NCBI GenBank assembly: GCA_029266635.1
Contig: JAQSWM010000008.1
Location: forward strand, 124,001-188,000
Source of the DNA: Sphingobacteriaceae bacterium
GTDB lineage: Bacteria; Bacteroidota; Bacteroidia; Sphingobacteriales; Sphingobacteriaceae
Direction of reading: 5' to 3'
DNA: 64,000 bases
In this document: piece after piece, positions 35,699-44,597 of the stretch
Layout: each line of letters begins with the position of its first letter
Numbering within the stretch: position 1 is the stretch's first letter
Notes under the pieces: model-generated
Databases searched by the model: none
What the model saw: the letters and a program-made list of their open reading frames with translations, nothing else
Told to the model about the DNA's origin: nothing
Made by a program: the position numbers and the translations under genes

Positions 35699-37071
35699 AT
35701 GATGAAAAGATCGGCATTCCTTGCAGCTTTTATATTCTTTATTTCCTCCGTCCAGGCACAGGTAATCACATCCAGACAGATTGATTCTCTTGCTGAACGA
35801 ACGCAAAAAACTTTCAATGTTCCCGGTATCGCGGTAGCTGTTATTAAAGATGGCAAGTTGATCCATGCCAAAGGTTACGGCGTACGCTCGCTCAACACCA
35901 TGAAGAAGGTGGATGAAAACACGCTCTTCGGCATTGCATCAAACAGCAAGGCTTTTACAACTGCCGGTTTGGCGATGCTTGTTGATGAAGGTAAACTGAA
36001 ATGGAGCGATAAAGTAATTGATTACATTCCTGAATTCCGGATGTACAATCCATACGTGACGGACGAATTCACCATAACAGATCTCCTCACCCACCGCTCT
36101 GGCCTGGGGCTCGGCGCCGGCGACCTGATGTTCTTCCCAGATTCCAGCGATTTCACAAAAGAAGACATGATCCACAACCTGCGCTACCTCAAGCAGGTTT
36201 CGGGCTTCCGCACCAAATACGATTACGATAATAACTTGTACATGGTGGCCGGCGAAGTTTTGGCTCGTGTCTCAGGGATGACCTGGGAGAATTTTATTCA
36301 GAAGAGAATTCTTGACCCGTTGGGGATGACGGCAACCGCACCTTCTTATAAATTGCTTAAAGACAAATCAAACGTTGTTGACCCGCATGCACCGGTCGAC
36401 GGAAAGGTTAAAGTTATACGCCGCGACTGGAATGAGGCTGCCAACGCAGCTGGCGGCATTTACAGCAATTTAACAGACCTGAGCAAATGGCTCATCATGC
36501 AGATGGATCATGGAAAATATGGACCGGGTTTATCTAAAACTCTTTTCAGCGAAACGGTGCATGAGCAAATGTGGTCGCCAAAAACTATTATCGATGTTCC
36601 GTCGTCACAAACACCATCAAAGACAGTTACCTGGGAATGCCTTACGTGGACCGTGTGAAGGAAAATCACGATCGCGTGCTTGCGGGAGAGGCTGAAGCCA
36701 ATAAAATAACAAGCCAGATCTGGAAAGATATAGAAGCGCAACAAAAAAATGCGGCGGTAAAACCGGACGTAAATAATTTTTTAGGCACCTACACAGACAA
36801 GTGGTTCGGCGACGTGACTGTTTCGATGAAAAATGGCAAAATGAGGTTCGATTCCAAGCGTTCATTTTTGCTAACCGGAGAAATGTTTCCCTACAAAGGA
36901 AGCACCTTTATTGTGAAGTGGGATGAAAGGAGCATGGATGCGGATGCTTTTGTAACGTTCAGCCTCGACAGCGATGGGAAGGCATCGGGGATGAAGATGA
37001 AAGCTATTTCCCCGCTTACAGATTTCAGCTACGACTTTCATGATCTGGATTTTACGAGGAAAGCCAGGTAG
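35699..37071 (+). pseudogene. Class C beta-lactamase-type serine hydrolase, broken by internal deletion
   Basis: The first frame (35699-36658) encodes a signal peptide and the N-terminal part of a penicillin-binding / serine beta-lactamase family enzyme with the SxxK motif SNSK (Ser81, Lys84) and the YxN motif (Tyr176-Asp177-Asn178). At about 36600 it shifts: the frame-1 sequence from 36571 continues with VVTNTIKDSYLGMPYVDRVKE and a C-terminal DUF3471-like domain to 37071. The region between MWSPKTII and TNTIKDSY, about 80-odd residues in relatives and containing the third motif (H-T-G-G), is missing. The junction also changes frame, so no functional enzyme is expected. The two halves are clearly one ancestral gene. 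Confidence 0.85.
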
Positions 37072-37074
37072 TTA

Positions 37075-38022
37075 ATGCAGTCAGACAACCTGCTTCAGAA
37101 AGCTGCTGAGGGGCTTACCTTATTTGGCAAACTCATAAAAGACAGCTTCGTTGAATTTAAAAAGAACGACCCTTTGCGGATGGCTGGCGCAACTGCCTTT
37201 TTCACCACGTTCGCCTTACCGCCAATCCTTTTCATAATTGTTCAGCTATTTGGCTTTTTTGTAGACCGGAAGGCGTTTGCTATCAACATAATGACGCGTC
37301 TATCTGCCATTATCGGTCCAGACAGCGTTGGGCTCATCCGCCAGACCATCCGCAATGCTCGAGGGCTGAACAGTAACTGGATGATAACAGTTCTGGGTTT
37401 TCTTTTTCTGGTTTTTGTAGCTACCACCCTGTTTGTTGTAATCAAAGACTCGCTTGATCAGATCTGGTGCATAAAAGTTAAGCCGGGCGCTGGCCTTTGG
37501 TTTCGGCTCAAGCAGAGGGCACGCTCCTTCGGCATTATTCTACTGGCCGGGCTATTATTTACTTCCGGACTGGTGATTGAGGCAGCAAGGGCTTTTTTAG
37601 GACAATACCTGGAGGACTTTGATTCAGGCTACGTTCGATATCTGAACAGTGCGTTGAATGAGGTTCTTTTTGCACTTATCGTGATGCTGTGGTTCACCGT
37701 TCTGTTCAGGTATATAACTGATGGCCGCCCGCGGTGGAAGAATGCTTTTTATGGCGCTCTCTTCACTTCCATACTTTTTACAGCAGGCAAGCTTACCATC
37801 CGTTTTTTCTTGCTGAAGAGCAATATCCAGCTCATTTATAATTCATCGGGTTCGCTGGTGCTTATCCTTTTATTTGTGTTCTATTCCTCAATGATCTTTT
37901 ACTATGGTGGCTGCTTTGTCAAGATAATAAGCGATCACCAGCACGAACCTATACGCCCTATTCACGGAGCTTACAAGTTTGAACTGAAGGAGATTGAAAC
38001 GCATGAACAGGAAAGCTCTTAA
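37075..38022 (+). CDS. YihY/virulence factor BrkB family membrane protein
   Basis: The 315-residue inner-membrane protein has about six transmembrane helices. It carries family features such as DPLRMAGATAFFTTFALPPILFI near the N-terminus and LFRYITDGRPRWKNAFYGALFTSILFTAGK in the second half. YihY proteins were once misassigned as RNase BN; their function is uncertain. The ATG lies three bases after the pseudogene stop, so it was probably co-transcribed with that hydrolase. A polar tail follows the last helix. Confidence 0.88.
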   Translation: MQSDNLLQKAAEGLTLFGKLIKDSFVEFKKNDPLRMAGATAFFTTFALPPILFIIVQLFGFFVDRKAFAINIMTRLSAIIGPDSVGLIRQTIRNARGLNSNWMITVLGFLFLVFVATTLFVVIKDSLDQIWCIKVKPGAGLWFRLKQRARSFGIILLAGLLFTSGLVIEAARAFLGQYLEDFDSGYVRYLNSALNEVLFALIVMLWFTVLFRYITDGRPRWKNAFYGALFTSILFTAGKLTIRFFLLKSNIQLIYNSSGSLVLILLFVFYSSMIFYYGGCFVKIISDHQHEPIRPIHGAYKFELKEIETHEQESS

Positions 38023-38118
38023 GTGATTTAATTCTGCACAAAGCCGAGTTATGCACATAATTTGCAGGGCAACACACAATCAGCTAATTTGCGGGCAGCG
38101 TTGCCGCCAATAATTCCC

Positions 38119-38913
38119 ATGAAACAATATCTCGATTTAATGAAGCACGTGCTTGAAAATGGCACGCAAAAGCACGACCGCACAGGCACGGGCACAATCA
38201 GCGTATTTGGTTACCAAATGCGCTTCAATTTGCAGGAGGGCTTCCCGATGGTCACCACCAAGAAGCTTCATTTGCGCTCTATAATCCATGAACTCATCTG
38301 GTTCCTGAAAGGCGAAACCAACATCAGGTACCTGAAAGAAAACGGGGTGAGCATCTGGGATGAGTGGGCGGACGAGAATGGAGAGCTTGGTCCGGTATAT
38401 GGTTCGCAGTGGCGCTCATGGCCAACCCCAGATGGGCGGCATATTGACCAGATCGCTCAGGTTGTAAATCAGCTAAAGACCAATCCGGATTCAAGGCGCA
38501 TCATTGTCTCGGCGTGGAACGTAGCCGAGATCGAGAACATGACTCTCCCACCCTGCCATAGCTTTTTCCAATTCTACGTAGCTGATGGAAAACTAAGCTG
38601 TCAGCTCTACCAGCGCAGTGCGGATATTTTCCTGGGTGTGCCTTTTAACATCGCATCTTATGCGCTTTTGACCATGATGATGGCGCAGGTTTGTAATCTG
38701 GAGCCCGGCGACTTTGTCCACACCCTCGGCGATGCCCACCTCTACAACAACCATCTTGAGCAAACTCAATTACAGCTTAGCCGCGAGCCACGGCCGCTTC
38801 CAACAATGAAGCTAAATCCCGCAATTAAAGATATTTTCGACTTCAAATTTGAAGATTTCGCATTGGAGAACTATGAGCCACATCCCGGAATTAAAGCACC
38901 TGTAGCGGTTTAG
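38119..38913 (+). CDS. thyA: Thymidylate synthase (ThyA)
   Basis: The 264-residue product equals the length of E. coli ThyA and has [16 protein letters not shown], the folate-site WRSWP, the catalytic cysteine in [12 protein letters not shown] and the dUMP-binding [18 protein letters not shown]. It methylates dUMP to dTMP using methylene-tetrahydrofolate. I chose the ATG at 38119; an upstream TTG at 38062 would add 19 atypical residues. It lies 16 bases before folA, which recycles the dihydrofolate it produces. Confidence 0.97.
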   Translation: MKQYLDLMKHVLENGTQKHDRTGTGTISVFGYQMRFNLQEGFPMVTTKKLHLRSIIHELIWFLKGETNIRYLKENGVSIWDEWADENGELGPVYGSQWRSWPTPDGRHIDQIAQVVNQLKTNPDSRRIIVSAWNVAEIENMTLPPCHSFFQFYVADGKLSCQLYQRSADIFLGVPFNIASYALLTMMMAQVCNLEPGDFVHTLGDAHLYNNHLEQTQLQLSREPRPLPTMKLNPAIKDIFDFKFEDFALENYEPHPGIKAPVAV

Positions 38914-38929
38914 TTCATTAAATAAACTG

Positions 38930-39445
38930 ATGACTAATACACCAATTAACCAAATCATACAATTAGTAGTTATAGCGGATGAAAACAACGGCATCGGCAA
39001 AGACAATGAACTCTTGGCCAAGATGCCCGAGGATCTGAAGCACTTCAAAAAGCTCACCACTGGTTTCCCGGTCATCATGGGAAGAAAAACCTTTAATTCC
39101 GTTGGCAATAGGCCCTTGCCTAACCGGCGGAATATTGTTGTGACAAGACAAAGCCTGAGCTTTGAAGGAGCGGAGATTGCCCATTCACTTGAAGATGCGC
39201 TGAAGCTGTGCAGGGCAGATGAGAAGATTTCAATAGTAGGCGGAGAAACAATTTTCAGGCAGACTATGCCTCTCGCCAATGTAATTGAACTCACAAGGCT
39301 CCATCACACCTTTCCGGCAGATACTTTTTTCCCCGAAATAGATCCAACGCAGTGGCAACAAACCGCCTCAGAAGAACATCCTGCCGACAGTAAAAACCCA
39401 TATCCATTCACCTTCCTATCATTCAGCAAAATTGGAAGGCAATAA
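38930..39445 (+). CDS. folA: Dihydrofolate reductase (FolA)
   Basis: The 171-residue enzyme shows the DHFR motifs VVIADENNGIGKDNELLAKMPEDLKHFKKLT, with the active-site acid in PEDL, then GFPVIMGRKTFNSV and ISIVGGETIFRQ. It reduces dihydrofolate to tetrahydrofolate with NADPH, completing the thyA cycle. The two genes form a conserved pair. The final residues (FTFLSFSK) match the last strand of the family. Confidence 0.97.
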   Translation: MTNTPINQIIQLVVIADENNGIGKDNELLAKMPEDLKHFKKLTTGFPVIMGRKTFNSVGNRPLPNRRNIVVTRQSLSFEGAEIAHSLEDALKLCRADEKISIVGGETIFRQTMPLANVIELTRLHHTFPADTFFPEIDPTQWQQTASEEHPADSKNPYPFTFLSFSKIGRQ

Positions 39446-39571
39446 CGGGACTCTGGAGTTAAAATAATCCTCACAACAGGCAAAAAACAGCACTATACAA
39501 ATTAAAAATAAATAAGTTTTACAAGAGCTCTCCAGGCTTGAAAAAAAAGTTCATTCTGATTAAAATTTATT

Positions 39572-39579
39572 TAGATTTG
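39572..39579 (+). promoter_or_regulatory. -7 promoter box of secDF
   Basis: TAGATTTG is a perfect match to the Bacteroidota -7 consensus TAnnTTTG, 52 bases before the secDF ATG. No good -33 TTTG was found at the usual distance, so the assignment rests on the -7 box. Confidence 0.5.
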
Positions 39580-39631
39580 CCGTCTTATTGAAAAAACGTA
39601 TACACCAAAAAGAACCACATAAATAAGTAAA

Positions 39632-42607
39632 ATGCAAGGTAAAGGACTGATTAAATTCGCTGCGATAGCTCTGGCAATTGCGTGTTTGTATTCTCTTTCT
39701 TTCACATGGATAGCCAGGAAAGTAGAGAACGATGCGAAGGAGTTTGCAAAGGGAAATGTAGACAAGGAAAGAGCATATTTAGACTCAGTTGATGCTTTGC
39801 CAGTTTATGGTTTTGCTAAATACATCACCTATCAGTACGCTAAAGAACGTGAAATTCCTCTGGGCCTTGACTTGAAAGGCGGTATGAACGTGACAATGGA
39901 GATTTCATTGTCAGAATTGGTTAAGAACTTAGCGAATAATCCATCAGATCAAAGCTTCAATACTGCTTTACGCAATGCAGAAACCCGTTTAAAAACCAGT
40001 CAGAAAAGCTTTATTGACCTTTTTGGCGAAGAATACGAGAAGCTTAGCCCTAACGGCAAATTAGCTCAGTATTTTGCAACTAAAGATAATGCATCAAATC
40101 TCAAGATAACAGCAAGCAATGATGACGTACTTGACTTTTTGAAGAAAGAAGCTTCAAGTGCGATCGATCGTTCCTTCAATATTCTTCGTACACGAATCGA
40201 CAAGTTTGGTGTAACTTCTCCAAACATCCAGCGCCAGGAAGGTTCAAACCGGATTCTTATAGAATTGCCTGGTGTAAAAGATCCGGTTCGTGTTCGTAAA
40301 CTATTACAAGGATCAGCGAAGCTTGAATTCTGGGAGACTTACGATAACACTCAGATTTTCCCGCTTCTTCAGAATGTAAACAACATCTTAGCTGCTACTC
40401 AAAAAGCTTCTGCAGATACTGCAAAAACAACTGCACCTGTTGCAACAGCAGACTCTACCAAGAAAGATGACGGCAGCAAGCTTGCTGCTTTAGGTCTCAA
40501 AAAGGACTCAGCAAACAAAGATTCTGCAAACCTGAACAAATCAATGGCAGATCAGGCGAAAGCCAATCCATTGTTCGCTTTACTTGCTCCGGCAACCTAT
40601 CAGGCAGAAAATGGGCAACAAAGCCTGCGCCCCGGACCGGTTGTTGGGTACGCCGCTATAAAAGACACTGCAAAAATCAACGATTACTTAAGCAGCTCTT
40701 CTGTTAAACAGGTTTTGCCTGGAAACCTGAAATTATTCTGGGGAGTAAAGCCTGCAACCAAAGAGAGTAAAATTTTAGAACTGTACGCCCTCAAATCGTC
40801 TAAAGGCGATGGCACTCCGGCGCTTGGTGGCGATGCAGTTATTGATTCTAAAGACGACATCAGCCCAACCGGCGGTCCTGAAGTTACCATGTACATGAAC
40901 GCTGAGGGCGCTCGTGAGTGGCGCAGGCTGACTGCAGCGGCTTCTTCTGATCAAAATAACAAGCAAAGCATTGCCATTGTACTTGACGACATGGTTTACT
41001 CTGCTCCTACCGTTCAGAATGAGATCCCAAATGGTATATCATCAATCTCCGGGAACTTTACCATTGAAGATACCAAAGACTTAGCGAACGTACTAAAGGC
41101 AGGTCGTTTACCTGCCCCTGCCCGTATTTCTGAAGAAGCCATTGTGGGGCCCTCCTTGGGTGAGAAGGCAATCAGCGCTGGTTTGATTTCTTCTCTTGTT
41201 GGGCTTGTAGTGGTGCTTGCGTTTATGATTGCCTACTATCACAATGCCGGTACTGTTGCAAACATAGCTGTTGTTGTAAACATCTTCTTCCTGATGGGCG
41301 TACTTGCCTCAATGGGAGCTGTGTTAACGCTTCCAGGTATCGCAGGTATCGTACTCACCATGGGTATGGCGGTGGATGCCAACGTACTGATCTACGAACG
41401 TATCCGGGAGGAGCTCGGGCATGGCAAGTCACTGCGCCTGGCCATTGCTGATGGTTACAAGCATGCAATGCCGTCTATCTTAGACTCGCAGATTACCACG
41501 TTCTTAACGGGTATAATCCTCTACATTTTTGGTAAAGGGCCAATCCTGGGTTTTGCAACCACCTTGATGATCGGTATTCTTACATCATTATTTACAGCAA
41601 TATTCATTTCACGCCTGGTGTTTGAATGGATGCTTGATAAAGATAAGGCTATCAAATTCTCTTACCCATGGAGCTCTCATACTTTTAAAAACGCGAACTA
41701 TCCTTTCGTTCAACGCCGTAAGATTTTTTACATCATTTCAGGTGTGTTTATCACCATCGGCCTTATCTCCATGTTTACACGCGGCTTTAGCTTAGGCGTA
41801 GACTTTAAAGGTGGCAGAACCTATGTTGTGAGGTTTGACAAACCCGCCGAGATTGAGTCAGTGCGTAACAGTATGGATAAGGTATTTGAAGGAACAACTA
41901 CAGAGGTAAAAACCTTCGGACCGTCAAATCAGTTGAAAATTACTTCATCTTATCACATAGATGAGAGCTCGGAAGCTGCTGACAGGGCTGTTGAGGCCAA
42001 GTTGATAGAAGGCCTTAGACCTTTCGGAGCCGATAAAGACAATATCCTAAGCTCGCAAAAAGTGGGCCCAACAATCGCGAATGATATCAAGATCTCAGCT
42101 ATCTATTCCGTGATTTTTGCCATCCTTGTGATTGCACTGTATATTCTCATCCGGTTTAGAAGCTGGCAGTTCAGCTTAGGAGCATTCATCGCTCTTGCGC
42201 ACGATGCTCTCCTTGTGTTGTCGTTCTTCTCGATCTTTAACGGAATATTACCGTTCTCGCTCGACATTGACCAGGCGTTCATCGCTGCTATCTTGACGGT
42301 AATCGGTTATTCCATCAATGATACTGTGGTGGTATTTGACCGTATCCGGGAGTATCTCGGCCTTCACCATGCGAAGACTGACGATCCAAAAACAGTGATC
42401 AACGATGCAATTAACAGCACTTTGAGCCGGACAGTTATCACAGCGCTTACGGTACTATTCGTACTTATCGTATTATTCCTTTTCGGAGGAGAAGTTATTA
42501 GAGGATTCTCATTTGCACTTCTTATCGGAGTTGCATTTGGAACCTACTCTTCAATCTGTGTAGCATCTCCGGTTATCATCGATTTTGGAAAAAAAGCTCT
42601 TAAATAA
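39632..42607 (+). CDS. secDF: Fused protein translocase subunit SecDF
   Basis: This 991-residue protein carries SecD (about 1-640) and SecF (about 675-991) in one chain, the usual form in Bacteroidota. SecD features include GLDLKGGMNVTMEI, the P1 periplasmic domain and IVLTMGMAVDANVLIYERIREELG; SecF features include GVDFKGGRTYVVRF and IGYSINDTVVVFDRIREYL. SecDF uses the proton gradient to help pull secreted proteins through SecYEG. An Ala/Lys/Asp/Ser-rich linker of roughly 65 residues (about 253-317) interrupts the periplasmic part. A terminator follows 26 bases after the stop. Confidence 0.96.
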   Translation: MQGKGLIKFAAIALAIACLYSLSFTWIARKVENDAKEFAKGNVDKERAYLDSVDALPVYGFAKYITYQYAKEREIPLGLDLKGGMNVTMEISLSELVKNLANNPSDQSFNTALRNAETRLKTSQKSFIDLFGEEYEKLSPNGKLAQYFATKDNASNLKITASNDDVLDFLKKEASSAIDRSFNILRTRIDKFGVTSPNIQRQEGSNRILIELPGVKDPVRVRKLLQGSAKLEFWETYDNTQIFPLLQNVNNILAATQKASADTAKTTAPVATADSTKKDDGSKLAALGLKKDSANKDSANLNKSMADQAKANPLFALLAPATYQAENGQQSLRPGPVVGYAAIKDTAKINDYLSSSSVKQVLPGNLKLFWGVKPATKESKILELYALKSSKGDGTPALGGDAVIDSKDDISPTGGPEVTMYMNAEGAREWRRLTAAASSDQNNKQSIAIVLDDMVYSAPTVQNEIPNGISSISGNFTIEDTKDLANVLKAGRLPAPARISEEAIVGPSLGEKAISAGLISSLVGLVVVLAFMIAYYHNAGTVANIAVVVNIFFLMGVLASMGAVLTLPGIAGIVLTMGMAVDANVLIYERIREELGHGKSLRLAIADGYKHAMPSILDSQITTFLTGIILYIFGKGPILGFATTLMIGILTSLFTAIFISRLVFEWMLDKDKAIKFSYPWSSHTFKNANYPFVQRRKIFYIISGVFITIGLISMFTRGFSLGVDFKGGRTYVVRFDKPAEIESVRNSMDKVFEGTTTEVKTFGPSNQLKITSSYHIDESSEAADRAVEAKLIEGLRPFGADKDNILSSQKVGPTIANDIKISAIYSVIFAILVIALYILIRFRSWQFSLGAFIALAHDALLVLSFFSIFNGILPFSLDIDQAFIAAILTVIGYSINDTVVVFDRIREYLGLHHAKTDDPKTVINDAINSTLSRTVITALTVLFVLIVLFLFGGEVIRGFSFALLIGVAFGTYSSICVASPVIIDFGKKALK

Positions 42608-42632
42608 TTACCAATTCAACCTCCCTCGATTT

Positions 42633-42662
42633 AAGGCTTCAGAAAAATCTGAAGCCTTTTTT
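42633..42662 (+). terminator. Terminator of secDF
   Basis: A perfect 11-base stem AAGGCTTCAGA with its complement, loop AAAA and a run of six T residues. Confidence 0.9.
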
Positions 42663-42674
42663 GTAAACTTTTAA

Positions 42675-42682
42675 TATATTTG
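42675..42682 (+). promoter_or_regulatory. -7 promoter box of the MarR gene
   Basis: TATATTTG matches TAnnTTTG perfectly and ends 17 bases before the MarR ATG at 42700, directly after the secDF terminator. A TTTG at 42660-42663 lies too close to be a standard -33 box. Confidence 0.5.
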
Positions 42683-42699
42683 CCTCACTAATTATTATT

Positions 42700-43134
42700 A
42701 TGGCAACTGAAAAGTTTAGCATGTATTCATATCTGCTTGACCGTACCGCACGGAGGGTTAAGCAATATGCGCAGCGGCGTTTCAATGCCGAGGAATTTGA
42801 CATTACTGTTGATCAGTGGCTCATCCTGAAAAATCTTAATAACAGCAACAATCAGAATCAAAGCGACCTCGCAGAATTAACGGGGAAAGATCACCCAACG
42901 CTTACGCGGATTGTAGACCTTTTATGCAAGAAAGGTTTGACAGAACGATGTATCCACCCCACCGACAGGCGGAGTTTTACTGTAAGGCTCACAGAGTCAG
43001 GAAAAGAGAAAGTGGAGAACTGGTCGCCGAAGGTAGCAGAGATCAGGACGAAAGCTTGGGAAAACCTATCTGAGGAAGACTATGAGAACATGAAACGAAT
43101 CCTGAATACAATTTACAATAACCTTGACATATAA
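42700..43134 (+). CDS. MarR family transcriptional regulator
   Basis: The 144-residue protein has the winged helix of MarR regulators: NNQNQSDLAELTGKDHPTLTRIVDLLCKKGLTER is the DNA-reading segment and HPTDRRSFTVRLTESGKEKV the wing. Such proteins are usually dimeric repressors that respond to phenolic ligands or oxidants. It lies 45 bases upstream of the ferredoxin-NADP reductase gene and may regulate it. No cysteine suited to redox sensing is seen in the DNA-binding domain beyond those at LLCKKG and ERCIH. Confidence 0.9.
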   Translation: MATEKFSMYSYLLDRTARRVKQYAQRRFNAEEFDITVDQWLILKNLNNSNNQNQSDLAELTGKDHPTLTRIVDLLCKKGLTERCIHPTDRRSFTVRLTESGKEKVENWSPKVAEIRTKAWENLSEEDYENMKRILNTIYNNLDI

Positions 43135-43179
43135 CTATCGGCTTACAACCGATCTAATTACTAACAAAATACCAAACTA

Positions 43180-44184
43180 ATGATCAATACAGATATCTGC
43201 ATCATCGGCGCTGGCCCAGTAGGATTATTCACAGTTTTTGAAGCAGGCTTGCTGAAGATGCGTTGTCATTTGATTGACGCTTTGCCCCAGGTGGGCGGTC
43301 AGCTGTCTGAAATTTATCCTCATAAACCTATTTACGATATACCGGGGTATCCAACCATAAATGCCCAGGAACTTGTAGAAAAGTTGATGGAGCAGATTGA
43401 CACTTTTAAACCGGGCTTTACGCTGGGCGAACGTGTTGAAAAGCTAACCCGCCAGGAAGACGGCTCAATGATAGTTGAAACGAACGACGGTACACAAGTG
43501 CATTGCCAGGTGGTGGCTATCGCCGGAGGCTTGGGCTGCTTTGAGCCACGTAAGCCTGAGATACAGAACCTTGAGCAATTTGAAGGTCGCGGAGTAGCTT
43601 ACATGGTTAAGAATCCAGAGCTTTTCAGAGATAAGAAGGTTGTTTTGGCCGGTGGCGGCGACTCAGCCCTTGACTGGACCATCTTCCTGGAAAACGTTGC
43701 CGAAAGAGTTACACTTATCCACCGCGGCGATACCTTCCGCGGAGCGCCTGACTCAGCAGAAAAAGTGTTTGATCTTGCCAAAGAAGGAAAGATTGATCTG
43801 ATCCTCCAGTCTAACGTAACTACCATCAATGGCACCGGACATTTACAGCAGATTACCGTCGAAAATCGCGAAAAGCAGTCTAAAACTCTCGAGACCGATT
43901 ACCTGATCCCGCTATTTGGCTTGAGCCCTAAGCTTGGCCCGATCGCCGAGTGGGGTTTAAATATCGAGAAATCTGCTATCAGCGTAGACACTTTCGATTA
44001 TTCAACGAATGTGGAACGTATTTACGCAATTGGGGATATAAATACATATCCGGGAAAACTGAAACTGATACTTTGCGGTTTCCATGAAGCAGCTTTAATG
44101 TCGCAAAGCGCATTTAAGTATGTGTATCCTGATCAAAAACTAAGCTTTAAATACACCACCGTTTACGGTGTAAACTCTTTCTAA
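43180..44184 (+). CDS. Ferredoxin-NADP reductase, thioredoxin-reductase-like type
   Basis: This 334-residue flavoprotein has two dinucleotide-binding motifs, CIIGAGPVGLFT for FAD and VVLAGGGDSALDWT for NADPH, plus the C-terminal FAD contact YAIGDINTYPGKLKLIL. The thioredoxin-reductase CxxC pair is missing, which places it with YumC/TrxR-like ferredoxin-NADP reductases. The next gene, one base after its stop, encodes a [2Fe-2S] ferredoxin, its likely partner. The pair passes electrons between NADPH and ferredoxin in the cytoplasm. Confidence 0.92.
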   Translation: MINTDICIIGAGPVGLFTVFEAGLLKMRCHLIDALPQVGGQLSEIYPHKPIYDIPGYPTINAQELVEKLMEQIDTFKPGFTLGERVEKLTRQEDGSMIVETNDGTQVHCQVVAIAGGLGCFEPRKPEIQNLEQFEGRGVAYMVKNPELFRDKKVVLAGGGDSALDWTIFLENVAERVTLIHRGDTFRGAPDSAEKVFDLAKEGKIDLILQSNVTTINGTGHLQQITVENREKQSKTLETDYLIPLFGLSPKLGPIAEWGLNIEKSAISVDTFDYSTNVERIYAIGDINTYPGKLKLILCGFHEAALMSQSAFKYVYPDQKLSFKYTTVYGVNSF

Positions 44185-44185
44185 C

Positions 44186-44509
44186 ATGATCTCTATAACA
44201 GTTGAAGATCGCGACGGCCAGCGGCAGGACCTGGAGTTGCCTACCGATATCAGCCTGAGCCTGATGGAAGTGCTGAAAGGTTCTGATTACAATATTTTGG
44301 CTACCTGCGGTGGAATGGCCCTTTGCGCTACCTGCCATGTACAGGTATTAAACGGGCTGGATAATCTGCCTGAGGCTAGCAACGAAGAACTCGACATGCT
44401 TGACACACTGCACGATGCCGGTCACGACAGCCGTCTTGCCTGCCAGCTTCGCATCCACGAGAATATGGATGGGCTTGTGGTGCGCATACGCGGAGAAGAA
44501 CACGCCTAA
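44186..44509 (+). CDS. [2Fe-2S] ferredoxin, adrenodoxin-like
   Basis: The 107-residue protein has the cluster ligands in ATCGGMALCATCHVQV, with a fourth cysteine in SRLACQLRI, the pattern of adrenodoxin/putidaredoxin-type ferredoxins. It should accept electrons from the reductase encoded one base upstream. The acidic stretch EASNEELDMLDTLHD between the third and fourth ligands resembles the partner-binding helix of the family. Confidence 0.94.
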   Translation: MISITVEDRDGQRQDLELPTDISLSLMEVLKGSDYNILATCGGMALCATCHVQVLNGLDNLPEASNEELDMLDTLHDAGHDSRLACQLRIHENMDGLVVRIRGEEHA

Positions 44510-44513
44510 GCTG

Positions 44514-44547
44514 AATTGAGCAATATCTAGATTGGTATTGCTCAATT
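44514..44547 (+). terminator. Hairpin after the ferredoxin gene
   Basis: A perfect 12-base stem AATTGAGCAATA with its complement and a ten-base loop begins four bases after the ferredoxin stop. There is no T-run, so it may be a weak terminator, an mRNA-stabilising hairpin or an attenuator before the NADH dehydrogenase gene. Confidence 0.5.
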
Positions 44548-44597
44548 AGTTCAACATTTAGCCCAATATCCGGTTAATACTTAATATTACCTACACA

